From positions 6,200,001 to 6,264,000 of the forward strand of contig NZ_CP074102.1 in the NCBI RefSeq assembly GCF_018310535.1: DNA of 64,000 nucleotides, written 5' to 3'. Shown here one piece after another: positions 15,871 to 23,428 of the stretch. Below the pieces are notes generated by a model. It was not told the origin of the DNA. It worked only from the letters and a program-made list of their open reading frames with translations, and searched no databases. The stretch is from Streptomyces mirabilis. Its GTDB lineage: Bacteria > Actinomycetota > Actinomycetes > Streptomycetales > Streptomycetaceae. A program made the position numbers and the translations under genes. Each line of letters opens with the position of its first letter. Position 1 is the first letter of the stretch.

Positions 15871-16650
15871 GTGCACCTCGTTCACCAGCACATCCAGCGC
15901 CCAGGCCGTCCCCGCCCGCGCGGGCGGGGACACCTCCACCTCGTACCCGAGGTCCCGCAGCGCCTCCACGAGTTCCGCCGGATGGGCGGGCGCGGCGCCC
16001 GCTGCCAGCAGACTCCGTACGATCCGCCCCTTCGTCGCCTTGTTGAAGTGGCTGACCACCTTCCGGGTGGGCGCGTGCAGCACCCGGACCGTCGCCGTCC
16101 GCCCGGCGACCTCGCCCTTCGGCTTCCACGCGCCCGTGTACGCCGAGGACCGCAGGTCGAGCACCAGCCCGTCGCCGGCCGCCTCGGGGAGCGCGGCGGC
16201 CATCGGCGTACGCCAGTGCGCGCCCAGCGCCCCGAGCCCCGGCAGCCTGACTCCCATCGAGCAGCGGTACGACGGGATCCTGTCCGTCACCCGGACCGCG
16301 CCCCACAGCCCGGAGAAGACGAGCAGCGAGCGGCCCGCGCGCCGCTTGGCCGCCGTGTCCAGCGAGGCCAGGTCCAGGGCGTCGTACAGCACTCCCGTGT
16401 AGATCTCCCCGGCCGGGCGCGCGCCCGAGGTGCGCAGCGCCGTGTTCTTGGCGATCTCGCCGCGCAGGCCCTCGCTCAGCCCGAGCACCTCGCGGGCCTT
16501 CTCCTCGTCACCCGCGCACAGCTCGGCCAACTCGTCGAGGACCGCCTGACGTGCCTCGGTGAGCCCGGGCAGGGACAGCGACTCCAGCTTCAGCGCGGTT
16601 CCCCGGCCGGAGGGCGCCTTGCCCTCGGAAGGCGGCAGCAGCACGAGCAC
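15868..16650 (-). CDS. yaaA: Peroxide stress protein YaaA (DUF328)
   Basis: A 260-residue YaaA/UPF0246 protein. Family motifs are LLPPSEGKAPSG at the N-terminus, FSGLWGAVRVTDRIPSYRCSMGVRLPG in the middle, LDLRSSAYTGAWKPKG, and HFNKATKGRIVRSLL. The family fold binds DNA and in E. coli YaaA lowers free iron during peroxide stress. The sequence is full length. It is transcribed towards eda, with 109 bp between, and is divergent from the RNB ribonuclease gene. Confidence 0.88.
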   Translation of the reverse strand: MLVLLPPSEGKAPSGRGTALKLESLSLPGLTEARQAVLDELAELCAGDEEKAREVLGLSEGLRGEIAKNTALRTSGARPAGEIYTGVLYDALDLASLDTAAKRRAGRSLLVFSGLWGAVRVTDRIPSYRCSMGVRLPGLGALGAHWRTPMAAALPEAAGDGLVLDLRSSAYTGAWKPKGEVAGRTATVRVLHAPTRKVVSHFNKATKGRIVRSLLAAGAAPAHPAELVEALRDLGYEVEVSPPARAGTAWALDVLVNEVH

Positions 16651-16699
16651 GGTGGTGTTCTCCTAACGGTGGGTATGGCCCGGCGCCAGCCTAAGGGGT

Positions 16700-16795
16700 C
16701 CTCCCGGACGTCGAACGCGCTCGGAGCGCCACCCCTATGTCCGGACGCTCGGGGTGCCGCCCGGACGTCCGCACGCTCGGGGTGCCGCCCGCAGG
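16700..16795. repeat. Imperfect ~27-bp tandem repeats in a divergent gap
   Basis: The unit with CGGACGTCCGCACGCTCGGG followed by GTGCCGCCC appears about three times between yaaA and the ribonuclease gene, e.g. CACGCTCGGGGTGCCGCCC and the near copy ACGCTCGGGGTGCCGCCC just before. The promoters of both divergent genes must lie here; I see no convincing -10. Confidence 0.5.
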
Positions 16796-16816
16796 CACGC
16801 GACCTACGCTCGACCC

Positions 16817-18253
16817 ATGCCGTGCCGCCACATCCGCGCCACCTGCGTACCGGGGGCTCCTCTGCAGGCCGCCCTGTGCGCCCTGCGGACCGAGCTGGGT
16901 GTGCCCGCGAGCTTCCCGCCCGGCGTACTGGAGGAGGCCTCCCGGCCACCCCGCCTGCCTCCCCACGACGCGACGGACATCCCCTTGTTCACCATCGACC
17001 CGCCGACGTCCACCGACCTCGACCAGGCGATGCACCTGTCCCGCCGCGAGAACGGCCGCGGCCACCGCGTCCGGTACGCGATCGCCGACGTCGCCGCCTT
17101 CGTCGCCCCCGGCGGCGCCCTCGACGCCGAGGCGCACCGCCGCGTGACGACCCTCTACTTCCCGGACGAGAAGGTCCCCCTCCATCCGACCCGGCTCTCC
17201 GAAGGCACCGCCAGCCTCCTGCCCGACCAGACCTGCCCGGCCGTGCTCTGGACGATCGACCTGGACGCGGACGGCCGCACGGAGAGCGTCGACGTACGCC
17301 GGGCCCTCGTCCGCAGCCGCGCCAAGCTCGACTACGCGCACGTACAGAAGTCGATCGACGACGGCACGGCGGAGGAGTCGCTCGCCCTCCTCAAGGACAT
17401 CGGGACACTGCGCGAGCGCCTGGAGGTGGAGCGCGGCGGGATCTCCCTCAACGTCCCCGAGCAGGAGATCGTCGAGACGGACGGGACGTACGAACTCGTC
17501 TACCGCGCCCCGCTCCCCGCCGACGCCTGGAACGCGCAGATCTCCCTGCTCACCGGGATGGCGGCGGCCGACCTGATGCTCGCGCACGGCACCGGCGTCC
17601 TGCGCACGCTGCCCGCCGCCCCCGACGGCGCGGTCGGCCGCCTTCGCCGCACGGCCAGGGCCCTGCACATCGACTGGCCGCACCACGTCTCGTACGCGCG
17701 GCTCGTCCGCTCCCTCGACCCGCATCTGCCGCGCCACGCCGCCTTCCTCCAGGAGTGCACGACGCTGCTGCGCGGCGCGGGCTACACGGTGTTCCGGGGC
17801 GGCGTCCTCCCGGACGTCACCTCCCACGCCGCCGTGGCCGCGCCCTACGCCCACTGCACGGCCCCCCTGCGCCGTCTCGTCGACCGCTACGCCTCGGAAC
17901 TCTGCCTGGCCGCCGCCGCGGACGAACCGCCCCCCGACTGGGTCCTCACCGCCCTGGACACCCTCCCCAAGGAGATGGCCGAGGGCTCCCGCCGCGCGGG
18001 CATCGTGGAACGCGAGTGCGTCGACATCGTCGAGGCCGCGCTCCTCAAGGACCGGGTCGGGGACATCTTCGACGGATCTGTGGTGGACGTGATGGAACGT
18101 CAACCCACGGTGGGCACAGTCCAGTTGGAGTCACCCGCGGTCGTCGCCCGCATCGAGGGCGGCACGGTGACGCTGCCGCTGGGGGAGCGGTTGCGGGTCC
18201 GCCTCACCCAGGCCGACCCGGGGACGGCGAAGGTGCAGTTCGCGCCCGCGTGA
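16817..18253 (+). CDS. RNB-domain ribonuclease (RNase II/R family)
   Basis: A 478-residue exoribonuclease core. The RNB domain starts at TIDPPTSTDLDQAMHLSRR (about residue 58), which holds the clustered Asp of the metal site. It continues through YAIADVAAFV, YFPDEKVPLHPTRLSEGTASLLPDQ and the SHAAVAAPYAHCTAPLRRLVDRYASEL motif near residue 345. Compared with RNase R it lacks N-terminal cold-shock domains, and a short C-terminal S1-like beta domain remains. It should degrade RNA 3' to 5'. The ATG at 16817 is used; an in-frame start at 16754 would lie inside the repeats. The last 50 bp overlap a convergent membrane-protein gene. Confidence 0.88.
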   Translation: MPCRHIRATCVPGAPLQAALCALRTELGVPASFPPGVLEEASRPPRLPPHDATDIPLFTIDPPTSTDLDQAMHLSRRENGRGHRVRYAIADVAAFVAPGGALDAEAHRRVTTLYFPDEKVPLHPTRLSEGTASLLPDQTCPAVLWTIDLDADGRTESVDVRRALVRSRAKLDYAHVQKSIDDGTAEESLALLKDIGTLRERLEVERGGISLNVPEQEIVETDGTYELVYRAPLPADAWNAQISLLTGMAAADLMLAHGTGVLRTLPAAPDGAVGRLRRTARALHIDWPHHVSYARLVRSLDPHLPRHAAFLQECTTLLRGAGYTVFRGGVLPDVTSHAAVAAPYAHCTAPLRRLVDRYASELCLAAAADEPPPDWVLTALDTLPKEMAEGSRRAGIVERECVDIVEAALLKDRVGDIFDGSVVDVMERQPTVGTVQLESPAVVARIEGGTVTLPLGERLRVRLTQADPGTAKVQFAPA

Positions 18254-18806
18254 GGGCCCGTACGAGTTCGTCGGGGTCGTCCGCGTGCAGCCGTACGAGA
18301 CGGACGCGACGTTCCCGGCCCAGGAAGCTGAAGTGCGCTACAGGGGCGGCCAGTTCGATGGTCACGTCGGTCTGGGCGCCCACGGCGAGGTTCAGTTGGC
18401 CCTCGGCGGGCTCGTGCGTGGTGCGCAGCTCGCGGCGCGCCGTCGCGATGTCCGCCAGGGGTATCCGCAGGTCCACGTGCGCGCGGTCGCGGACGCGCAG
18501 GTGCGTGGAGTCGAGGATGTGCGGACGCGTCACGCAGGCCGCGTGTATGCCGACGACCATCAGCACGGTGTAGACGTCGAGGACGAGAACGACCGCGTGG
18601 ACGACCGGCCATCCGCGCAGCAGCACCGCCATCCCGGCCGTCTCGACGACGCACACGAAGGCGAGTCCCCACATCATGGCGCCCTGGCCCCGCGCGTGAC
18701 CGAAGGGGCGGCCGTCGCGCGTGCCGTGCGTCCGCCGGGTCACCCACAGCAACAGGCTCGCGAACAAGCGCAGTTCATGCCGTACGAGGGCGCGCGCGAT
18801 CCTCAT
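18204..18806 (-). CDS. Conserved membrane protein (200 aa)
   Basis: Unknown function. An Arg-rich N-terminus (~1-45) is followed by two membrane segments (AMMWGLAFVCVVETAGMAVLL and VVHAVVLVLDVYTVLMVVGI) and a soluble C-terminal domain with mostly beta character (RIPLADIATARRELRTT, DVTIELAAPVAHFSFLG). The C-terminal domain resembles a PH-like fold. Its ATG at 18806 overlaps the MerR stop at 18803 (ATGA), so it is translated from the MerR transcript and may be its target. The 3' end overlaps the RNB gene by 50 bp. Confidence 0.75.
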   Translation of the reverse strand: MRIARALVRHELRLFASLLLWVTRRTHGTRDGRPFGHARGQGAMMWGLAFVCVVETAGMAVLLRGWPVVHAVVLVLDVYTVLMVVGIHAACVTRPHILDSTHLRVRDRAHVDLRIPLADIATARRELRTTHEPAEGQLNLAVGAQTDVTIELAAPVAHFSFLGRERRVRLVRLHADDPDELVRALTRARTAPSPSPGRPG

Positions 18807-19555
18807 CGCCCGCGCTCCGTGAACAGCAGCATCGCGCGCCGGATCGCCTCCGCCTGCGCCGGGGCGACGTCGGCGTAGAGGGCGCGCAGAAAGCTGTCGT
18901 CGAGGCCGGGAGCGAGGTCGGCCTCCTGGAGCAGGGAATCGGGCAGGCAGTCGGCGAGTACCCGGGCCGCCTCGTCCACGCGCGGGTCGTCAGGGTCGGC
19001 GTCGGCGAGCGCGTCGAGGAGCGCGTACACCTCGTGCGCCCGCGCCACGGCGGCGGGCGTTTCGAAGGCGCTGCCCAGCGCTGCCATCAGCCGCTTCCGG
19101 TTCTCGGGCGAGGCCACGGTGTCGATCAGCGCGAGCACCTCGCGGTCCCTGGCGGCCATGGGGGACTCGGGGCCGTGCGCCATCCCCGTGAGCAGCGCGG
19201 CCAGTTCGGGAGAGACGGGGCCCTCGGCGGGCAGGTTCCCGTCCTGGTCGAGCAGGGCGCGCAGCCGCTCCCGCCGCTCCCGGATCGCCGCCTCCTGCCG
19301 GGCGAGATCGGTGTCGAGCTCCTCCAGCACTTCGGCGAGATCGCGCCCCGCGTCGTCCGCGAGCACGTCCCGCACCTCGGCGAGCCCCAGCCCCAGCTCG
19401 GTCAGCCGCCGGATCCGGGCGAGCACGACGGCGTGCCGCAGTGTGTAGTCCCGGTAGCCGTTGGGGCGCCGCTCGGGCTCCGGCAACAGCCCGAGATGGT
19501 GGTAGTGCCGCACCGTCCGCGTCGTGACACCGACGGCGAGTTCTCCGATACGCAT
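18803..19555 (-). CDS. MerR-family transcriptional regulator
   Basis: A 250-residue MerR protein. The winged HTH is at the N-terminus (MRIGELAVGVTTRTVRHYHH ... EPERRPNGYRDYTLRHAVVL), followed by a coiled dimer helix (~75-105, EVLEELDTDLARQEAAIRER) and an ~140-residue all-alpha C-terminal domain seen in actinobacterial MerR proteins that bind organic ligands. No metal-binding Cys is present. The promoter at 19562-19592 has the long 19-bp spacer typical of MerR targets and places the RNA start at the ATG, so the message is probably leaderless and autoregulated. The membrane protein gene follows in the same transcript. Confidence 0.92.
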   Translation of the reverse strand: MRIGELAVGVTTRTVRHYHHLGLLPEPERRPNGYRDYTLRHAVVLARIRRLTELGLGLAEVRDVLADDAGRDLAEVLEELDTDLARQEAAIRERRERLRALLDQDGNLPAEGPVSPELAALLTGMAHGPESPMAARDREVLALIDTVASPENRKRLMAALGSAFETPAAVARAHEVYALLDALADADPDDPRVDEAARVLADCLPDSLLQEADLAPGLDDSFLRALYADVAPAQAEAIRRAMLLFTERGR

Positions 19556-19561
19556 GCCCCC

Positions 19562-19592
19562 AGTAGAAACGTTGACGTTGCGGCAAGGTCAA
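19562..19592 (-). promoter_or_regulatory. MerR-type promoter with 19-bp spacer and central dyad
   Basis: On the minus strand -35 TTGACC (19592-19587), a 19-bp spacer and -10 TCTACT (19567-19562). The dyad TTGAC-N11-GTCAA (19572-19592) covers the -35 and spacer. MerR proteins activate such over-long promoters by twisting the DNA. The start site predicted from the -10 falls on the ATG at 19555. Confidence 0.6.
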
Positions 19593-19669
19593 GCGAGGAG
19601 ATCCTCGGCGGCATGGAAACACGGGCCGCCGGCGTTGCACTCCTGACGAGACCGACCGGGGAGGCGGCC

Positions 19670-20497
19670 ATGAGTGCACGACGTGAAGAGGCCCGCTGGA
19701 CCCGGGCCACTCTCGGCCGTGACGGTCCGCCCCTCGACCTGCTGACCGCACACTTCGACCAGCACCGCTACGCACCGCACGCCCATGACGAGTACACCAT
19801 CGGAGTCTGCGTCGGCGGCTCCGAGATCATCGACTACCGGGGCGGCCGCATCCGCACCGGCCCCGGCTCGATCGTCGTCCTGGCCCCGGGCGAGATGCAC
19901 ACCGGCGGCCCGGCCGCCTCCGACGGCTACGCCTACCGGGCGCTGTACGCCGAGCCTTCCCTGCTCACCGAGGGAATTCTGGGCAGCCCCCCGCACTTCC
20001 GGGACCCCGTCCTCGACGACCCCGAACTGGCCGCCGCCCTGCGCATCGCCCACACGGACCTGAGCGCCTGCCCCGACCCCCTGGAGGCCGAGTCCCGCCT
20101 CCCCTGGCTGCTGACCGCCCTCGCCCGCCGCCACTCCACGTCCCGCCCGGCGTGCGACACGGTCCGGGGGGCGGCGCACATCGCCTTCGCCGTACGCGAC
20201 CGCCTCGCCGACGAACTCCAGGCACCCCCGTCACTCGCCTCCCTCGCCATCGACCTGGGCCTCTCCCGCTACCAACTCCTGCGCGCCTTCCGTACGACGA
20301 TGGGGATACCGCCGTACGCCTGGCTCGCCCAGCACCGTGTGAACCGGGCCCGCGCCCTGCTGGAGAGCGGCCTGCGCCCCGCCGAGGTCGCCCCGCTCGT
20401 CGGCTTCGCGGACCAGGCGCACCTGACGCGCTGGTTCCGCAGGGTGCTGGGGGTGACCCCGGCGGCGTACCGAACAAGCGTGTCGCCGACGGCGTAG
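19670..20497 (+). CDS. AraC-family transcriptional regulator
   Basis: A 275-residue regulator with an N-terminal cupin sensor (HFDQHRYAPHAHDEYTIGVCVGG ... VVLAPGEMHTGGPA) and a C-terminal AraC double HTH (SLASLAIDLGLSRYQLLRAFR and VAPLVGFADQAHLTRWFRRVLGVTPAAYR). The ATG at 19670 with GGGAGGCGG is preferred; an upstream in-frame ATG at 19613 is possible. It lies 49 bp ahead of the EamA transporter on the same strand. AraC proteins beside EamA exporters commonly control amino acid or metabolite efflux, so the transporter is its likely target. Confidence 0.9.
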   Translation: MSARREEARWTRATLGRDGPPLDLLTAHFDQHRYAPHAHDEYTIGVCVGGSEIIDYRGGRIRTGPGSIVVLAPGEMHTGGPAASDGYAYRALYAEPSLLTEGILGSPPHFRDPVLDDPELAAALRIAHTDLSACPDPLEAESRLPWLLTALARRHSTSRPACDTVRGAAHIAFAVRDRLADELQAPPSLASLAIDLGLSRYQLLRAFRTTMGIPPYAWLAQHRVNRARALLESGLRPAEVAPLVGFADQAHLTRWFRRVLGVTPAAYRTSVSPTA

Positions 20498-20546
20498 CGC
20501 AACAGCGTTCAAGACAGTCGACCGCCGGGCGGCCGAAACTCCCCCC

Positions 20547-21530
20547 ATGACTGCACGCGGCTGGTTCCTGTTCTCCCTGATGGGAGTGGTCTGGGGCATC
20601 CCCTACCTGATGATCAAAGTGGCGGTGGACGGCGTGTCCCCGTCGACGGTGGTGTTCACGCGCTGCGCGGTGGGCGCAGCGCTGCTGCTCCCCTTCGCCC
20701 TGCGCCAAGGGGGTCCTACTGGATTCGGCCGGACCATACGAACCCACTGGCGCCCCATGCTGGCCTTCGCGTGCATCGAGATCATGGTCCCGTGGTGGAC
20801 CCTCACGGACGCCGAGCGCCACCTCTCCAGCTCCACGGCGGGCCTGCTGATCGCCGGGGTGCCGATCGTCGGCGTGGCCGCGGCCCGCCTCTTCGGCGAC
20901 ACGGAACGCCTCGGCGCCCGCAGGATGACCGGCCTGGCCCTCGGCCTGTCCGGCGTCGCGGTCCTCACGGTCCCGCACCTGACCGGCGGCGACGCCCGCT
21001 CGCTCGCCGAGGTACTGCTGACGGTGATCGGGTACGCGACCGCCCCCGTCATAGCCGCCCGCCACCTCAAGAACGTCCCCTCGCTCCACCTCACGGCCGC
21101 GTGCCTGACCCTGGCGGCCCTGGTCTACGCCCCCGCGGCGGCCGTCACCCACCCCTCCGGGCTCCCCTCCCCACAGATCCTGGCCGCCCTCGCCGGCCTC
21201 GGCGTCATCTGCACCGCGGTCGCCTTCGTGGCCTTCCTGGAACTGATCAAGGAGGCGGGCCCGACGCGGGCGACGGTGATCACGTACGTCAACCCGGCCG
21301 TCGCCGTCGCGGCGGGTGCCGTCTTCTTGGACGAACGCCTGACTCCGGGCGTCCTCGCCGCCTTCGCCCTCATCCTGGCCGGCTCTGTGCTCGCGACGGC
21401 CGGCCCGAGGCGCACCACTCGCCCGGTACCATGGTCCACACGGCAGACGAGCCGGGCGGACGGCCGCGTGGAGGTCCTTGTGGACCTTCCCGAGGAACGT
21501 CCGGGCTCCACAGGGCAAGGTGGTGGCTAA
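20547..21530 (+). CDS. EamA/DMT-family transporter
   Basis: A 327-residue drug/metabolite transporter with two EamA repeats and ten membrane helices (first WFLFSLMGVVWGIPYLMIK, last TPGVLAAFALILAGSVLATA). The substrate is unknown; relatives export amino acids or other metabolites. The hydrophobic part ends near residue 290. The final ~30 residues (from about PWSTRQTSRADGR to STGQGGG) are encoded by the first 90 bases of the RNase P RNA gene, which starts near 21440. The coding sequence therefore overlaps an essential RNA gene in the same orientation. Confidence 0.88.
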   Translation: MTARGWFLFSLMGVVWGIPYLMIKVAVDGVSPSTVVFTRCAVGAALLLPFALRQGGPTGFGRTIRTHWRPMLAFACIEIMVPWWTLTDAERHLSSSTAGLLIAGVPIVGVAAARLFGDTERLGARRMTGLALGLSGVAVLTVPHLTGGDARSLAEVLLTVIGYATAPVIAARHLKNVPSLHLTAACLTLAALVYAPAAAVTHPSGLPSPQILAALAGLGVICTAVAFVAFLELIKEAGPTRATVITYVNPAVAVAAGAVFLDERLTPGVLAAFALILAGSVLATAGPRRTTRPVPWSTRQTSRADGRVEVLVDLPEERPGSTGQGGG

Positions 21531-21860
21531 CGGCCACCCGGGGTGACCCGCGGGACAGTGCCACAGAAAACAGACCGCCGGGGACCTCGGTCCTCGGTAA
21601 GGGTGAAACGGTGGTGTAAGAGACCACCAGCGCCTGAGGTGACTCAGGCGGCTAGGTAAACCCCACCTGGAGCAAGGTCAAAAGGGGCCGCTTGGTGACA
21701 GGCGGTCCTGCGCGGACGTTCGAGGGCTGCCCGCCCGAGTCCGCGGGTAGACCGCACGAGACCGGCGGCAACGCCGGTCCTAGATGGATGGCCGTCTCCC
21801 CGGCCGCCGCGAGGCGCCCGGGCGACAGAACCCGGCGTACAGCCCGACTCGTCTGCCGCC
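21440..21860 (+). ncRNA. rnpB: RNase P RNA (class A)
   Basis: Catalytic RNA that trims the 5' leader of pre-tRNA. The ends pair as helix P1: GGCAGACGAG at 21442-21451 with CTCGTCTGCC at 21848-21857. Conserved blocks are visible: GAGGAACGTCCGGGCTCCAC, ACAGTGCCACAGAAAACAG, GGTGAAACGGTGGTGTAAGA, CTAGGTAAACCCCACC, GGAGCAAGG and the closing ACAGAACCCGGCGTACAG. A TACCAT at 21427-21432, inside the EamA gene, is a plausible -10. A strong hairpin follows at 21878. Ends are estimated to within about five bases. Confidence 0.96.
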
Positions 21861-21877
21861 ACCTGCGGCTTTGCCTC

Positions 21878-21913
21878 GGAAAGGGCCTCTGACCTGCGTC
21901 GGAGGCCCTTTCC
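21878..21913 (+). terminator. Terminator of rnpB
   Basis: GGAAAGGGCCTC (21878-21889) pairs with GAGGCCCTTTCC (21902-21913) across a 12-nt loop. It lies 18 bases after the 3' end of rnpB. The convergent mce operon ends at 22049, so the hairpin may also stop that message. Confidence 0.85.
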
Positions 21914-22048
21914 GGCCTTTCGGGGGCTTGCCGTGTCAGGCGGCGAAAAAACGTCCGCACAGCTCAGAGGCCGCATCCACGAATCGCGCAGCCGTCCCCG
22001 GCATGCAACCCGCCTCGTCTGCCCTTCAGCCCCCGGAAGAAGCAGATG

Positions 22049-22867
22049 TCAGAGCGCGTCGACCCCGCTCACCCTCCAGCCGTCGGACGTAAGAGCCACC
22101 GTCATCCGCACCCGGTTCAGGTCCACGCGGGAGCCCGAGACCTGGGTGCTCGTGGTCACCTGGTTGACGAAGAGGAGGACCACGGCCCGGTCGGCCGAGG
22201 CCGAGATCACGGAGGCCGCCGGGGAGCCGCCGGTGGGCTGCGCCACCGTGGCCTTCACCACCCCGTGGTACTTCCTGGCCGTCGGCCCGACCACCGTCGT
22301 GGTGGTCTTCCGGTACTCGTCGCGGAAGTGCCCGGTGAGCCGGGCGCGGGCCGCGGCGAAGTCGCGGTCCAGGTGCCTGTAGTCGTACGACAGCACGACT
22401 GGCGCCGCCTGGCGTGCGGCCGCGAGTGCCTGACCGCGTGTCTGTTCGGCCCGCACGCCCTCCCGGTAGCGCCACCCGAGAACGGTGGCCGCGACCAGGC
22501 CCGCCAGGAGCAGGACACCTAGGGCGGCGGTGAGCAGCCGCCGCCGACCGTGCCGCGTAGCCGTACCGGAGCCGGGCTCGCCCTCCTCCTGCGGCGGGTC
22601 CTCCTCGAAGCACTCCGGCGAGGGCTCGGGCGGGTCGTCCCAGCCGTCCTCATCGGGGGCCTCGATGAGCACGGTGCGGCCGGCGGTCGATGCCTCGGGC
22701 CGTCCCGGGGCCTCCTCGTCGGTGGACGCCGGGTCCGGTTCGAGGTGGCCGCGCTCCGCGCGCTTGGCCGCCGCGCGGGCGGCCGCGGTCATGGTGTGCC
22801 GGGTGCCGGATCCGGAACCGGAGCCGCGGCTTCGGGTGGTCGTCTTCGCCACGGTCTTACTCCTCAT
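22049..22867 (-). CDS. Mce-associated membrane protein (distal)
   Basis: A 272-residue protein at the end of the mce operon. A long hydrophilic N-terminus (~1-105: first Arg/Lys/Ala, then very acidic Glu/Asp/Pro) precedes one membrane helix (LLTAALGVLLLAGLVAATVL). A ~140-residue extracytoplasmic domain follows with DYRHLDRDFAAARARLTGHFRDEYRKTT, the motif shared by Mce-associated (Mas/Mam) proteins, and an NTF2-like sheet. Such proteins assist assembly or stability of Mce importers. The start at 22867 lies 33 bp after the first mas gene. The acidic cytoplasmic tail is the opposite in charge to the basic N-terminal repeats of MceC. Confidence 0.85.
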   Translation of the reverse strand: MRSKTVAKTTTRSRGSGSGSGTRHTMTAAARAAAKRAERGHLEPDPASTDEEAPGRPEASTAGRTVLIEAPDEDGWDDPPEPSPECFEEDPPQEEGEPGSGTATRHGRRRLLTAALGVLLLAGLVAATVLGWRYREGVRAEQTRGQALAAARQAAPVVLSYDYRHLDRDFAAARARLTGHFRDEYRKTTTTVVGPTARKYHGVVKATVAQPTGGSPAASVISASADRAVVLLFVNQVTTSTQVSGSRVDLNRVRMTVALTSDGWRVSGVDAL

Positions 22868-22900
22868 GTCCTCATGGGTCGTATGGCGGGGAGGGCGCGG

Positions 22901-23428
22901 TCAGCCGACGAACTCGACGTCGGAGGTCAGCCAGCGGCCGTTTCGGTGCACCAGGTCGAGCTGCAGCCGATAGGTGCGCGCCTCGCCCTTGGGGGCGGCG
23001 GTGTTGGTCACCTTGCTGTCGGCGACCACCAGGACGCGGGCCGAGTGCTCGTCGGAGCGGACGATGCCCGCGTCGAGGACCTGGCCCTCGGACACGGACT
23101 CGTTCTCGGCGACGAGCTTGGTCAACTGCTCGGTCTGCGCGGCGAACTGCTTCTTGAAGTCGCCGGTGGCGCCCTGGAGGACGTTCGCGCTGTCCCGGTC
23201 GTAGTGCCGGTAGTCGAGCGAGGTGAAGTTCAGCGCCGACTGGCGGGCCGCGGCCAGGATGTCCTGGCGCCGCTGCTCCGCCTCGCGCTGGTGGTAGAGC
23301 CCGAAGCCCAGCCAGATCGTCAGCGTGGTCGTGAGGACGGTCGCCACGATGAGCCCCACCGACCAGGCACTGCCCGACAGAGCACTTCTCCTGGCCCCGC
23401 TCATGCCATCGGTCCGACTAGCAGCCAT
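22901..23428 (-). CDS. Mce-associated membrane protein (proximal)
   Basis: A 175-residue homologue of the protein at 22049-22867, with a short cytoplasmic start, one membrane helix (WSVGLIVATVLTTTLTIWLGF) and an extracytoplasmic domain with SLDYRHYDRDSANVLQGATGDFKKQF. Two starts are possible. The ATG at 23404 makes a 4-nt ATGA overlap with mceF but has no good ribosome site. The ATG at 23428 has GGAAGGGAG eight bases upstream and is chosen, giving a 28-bp overlap with mceF. Role as for the distal gene. Confidence 0.85.
   Translation of the reverse strand: MAASRTDGMSGARRSALSGSAWSVGLIVATVLTTTLTIWLGFGLYHQREAEQRRQDILAAARQSALNFTSLDYRHYDRDSANVLQGATGDFKKQFAAQTEQLTKLVAENESVSEGQVLDAGIVRSDEHSARVLVVADSKVTNTAAPKGEARTYRLQLDLVHRNGRWLTSDVEFVG

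Noticed and set aside
15325..18573. A 1082-codon plus-strand frame across eda, yaaA and the ribonuclease gene
   Set aside because: It crosses three real genes on both strands; its sequence is Arg/Pro/Ala-rich without any family motif.
22901..23404. ATG at 23404 (ATGA overlap) as start of the first Mce-associated gene
   Set aside because: The ATG at 23428 has a much better ribosome site; the shorter start remains possible.
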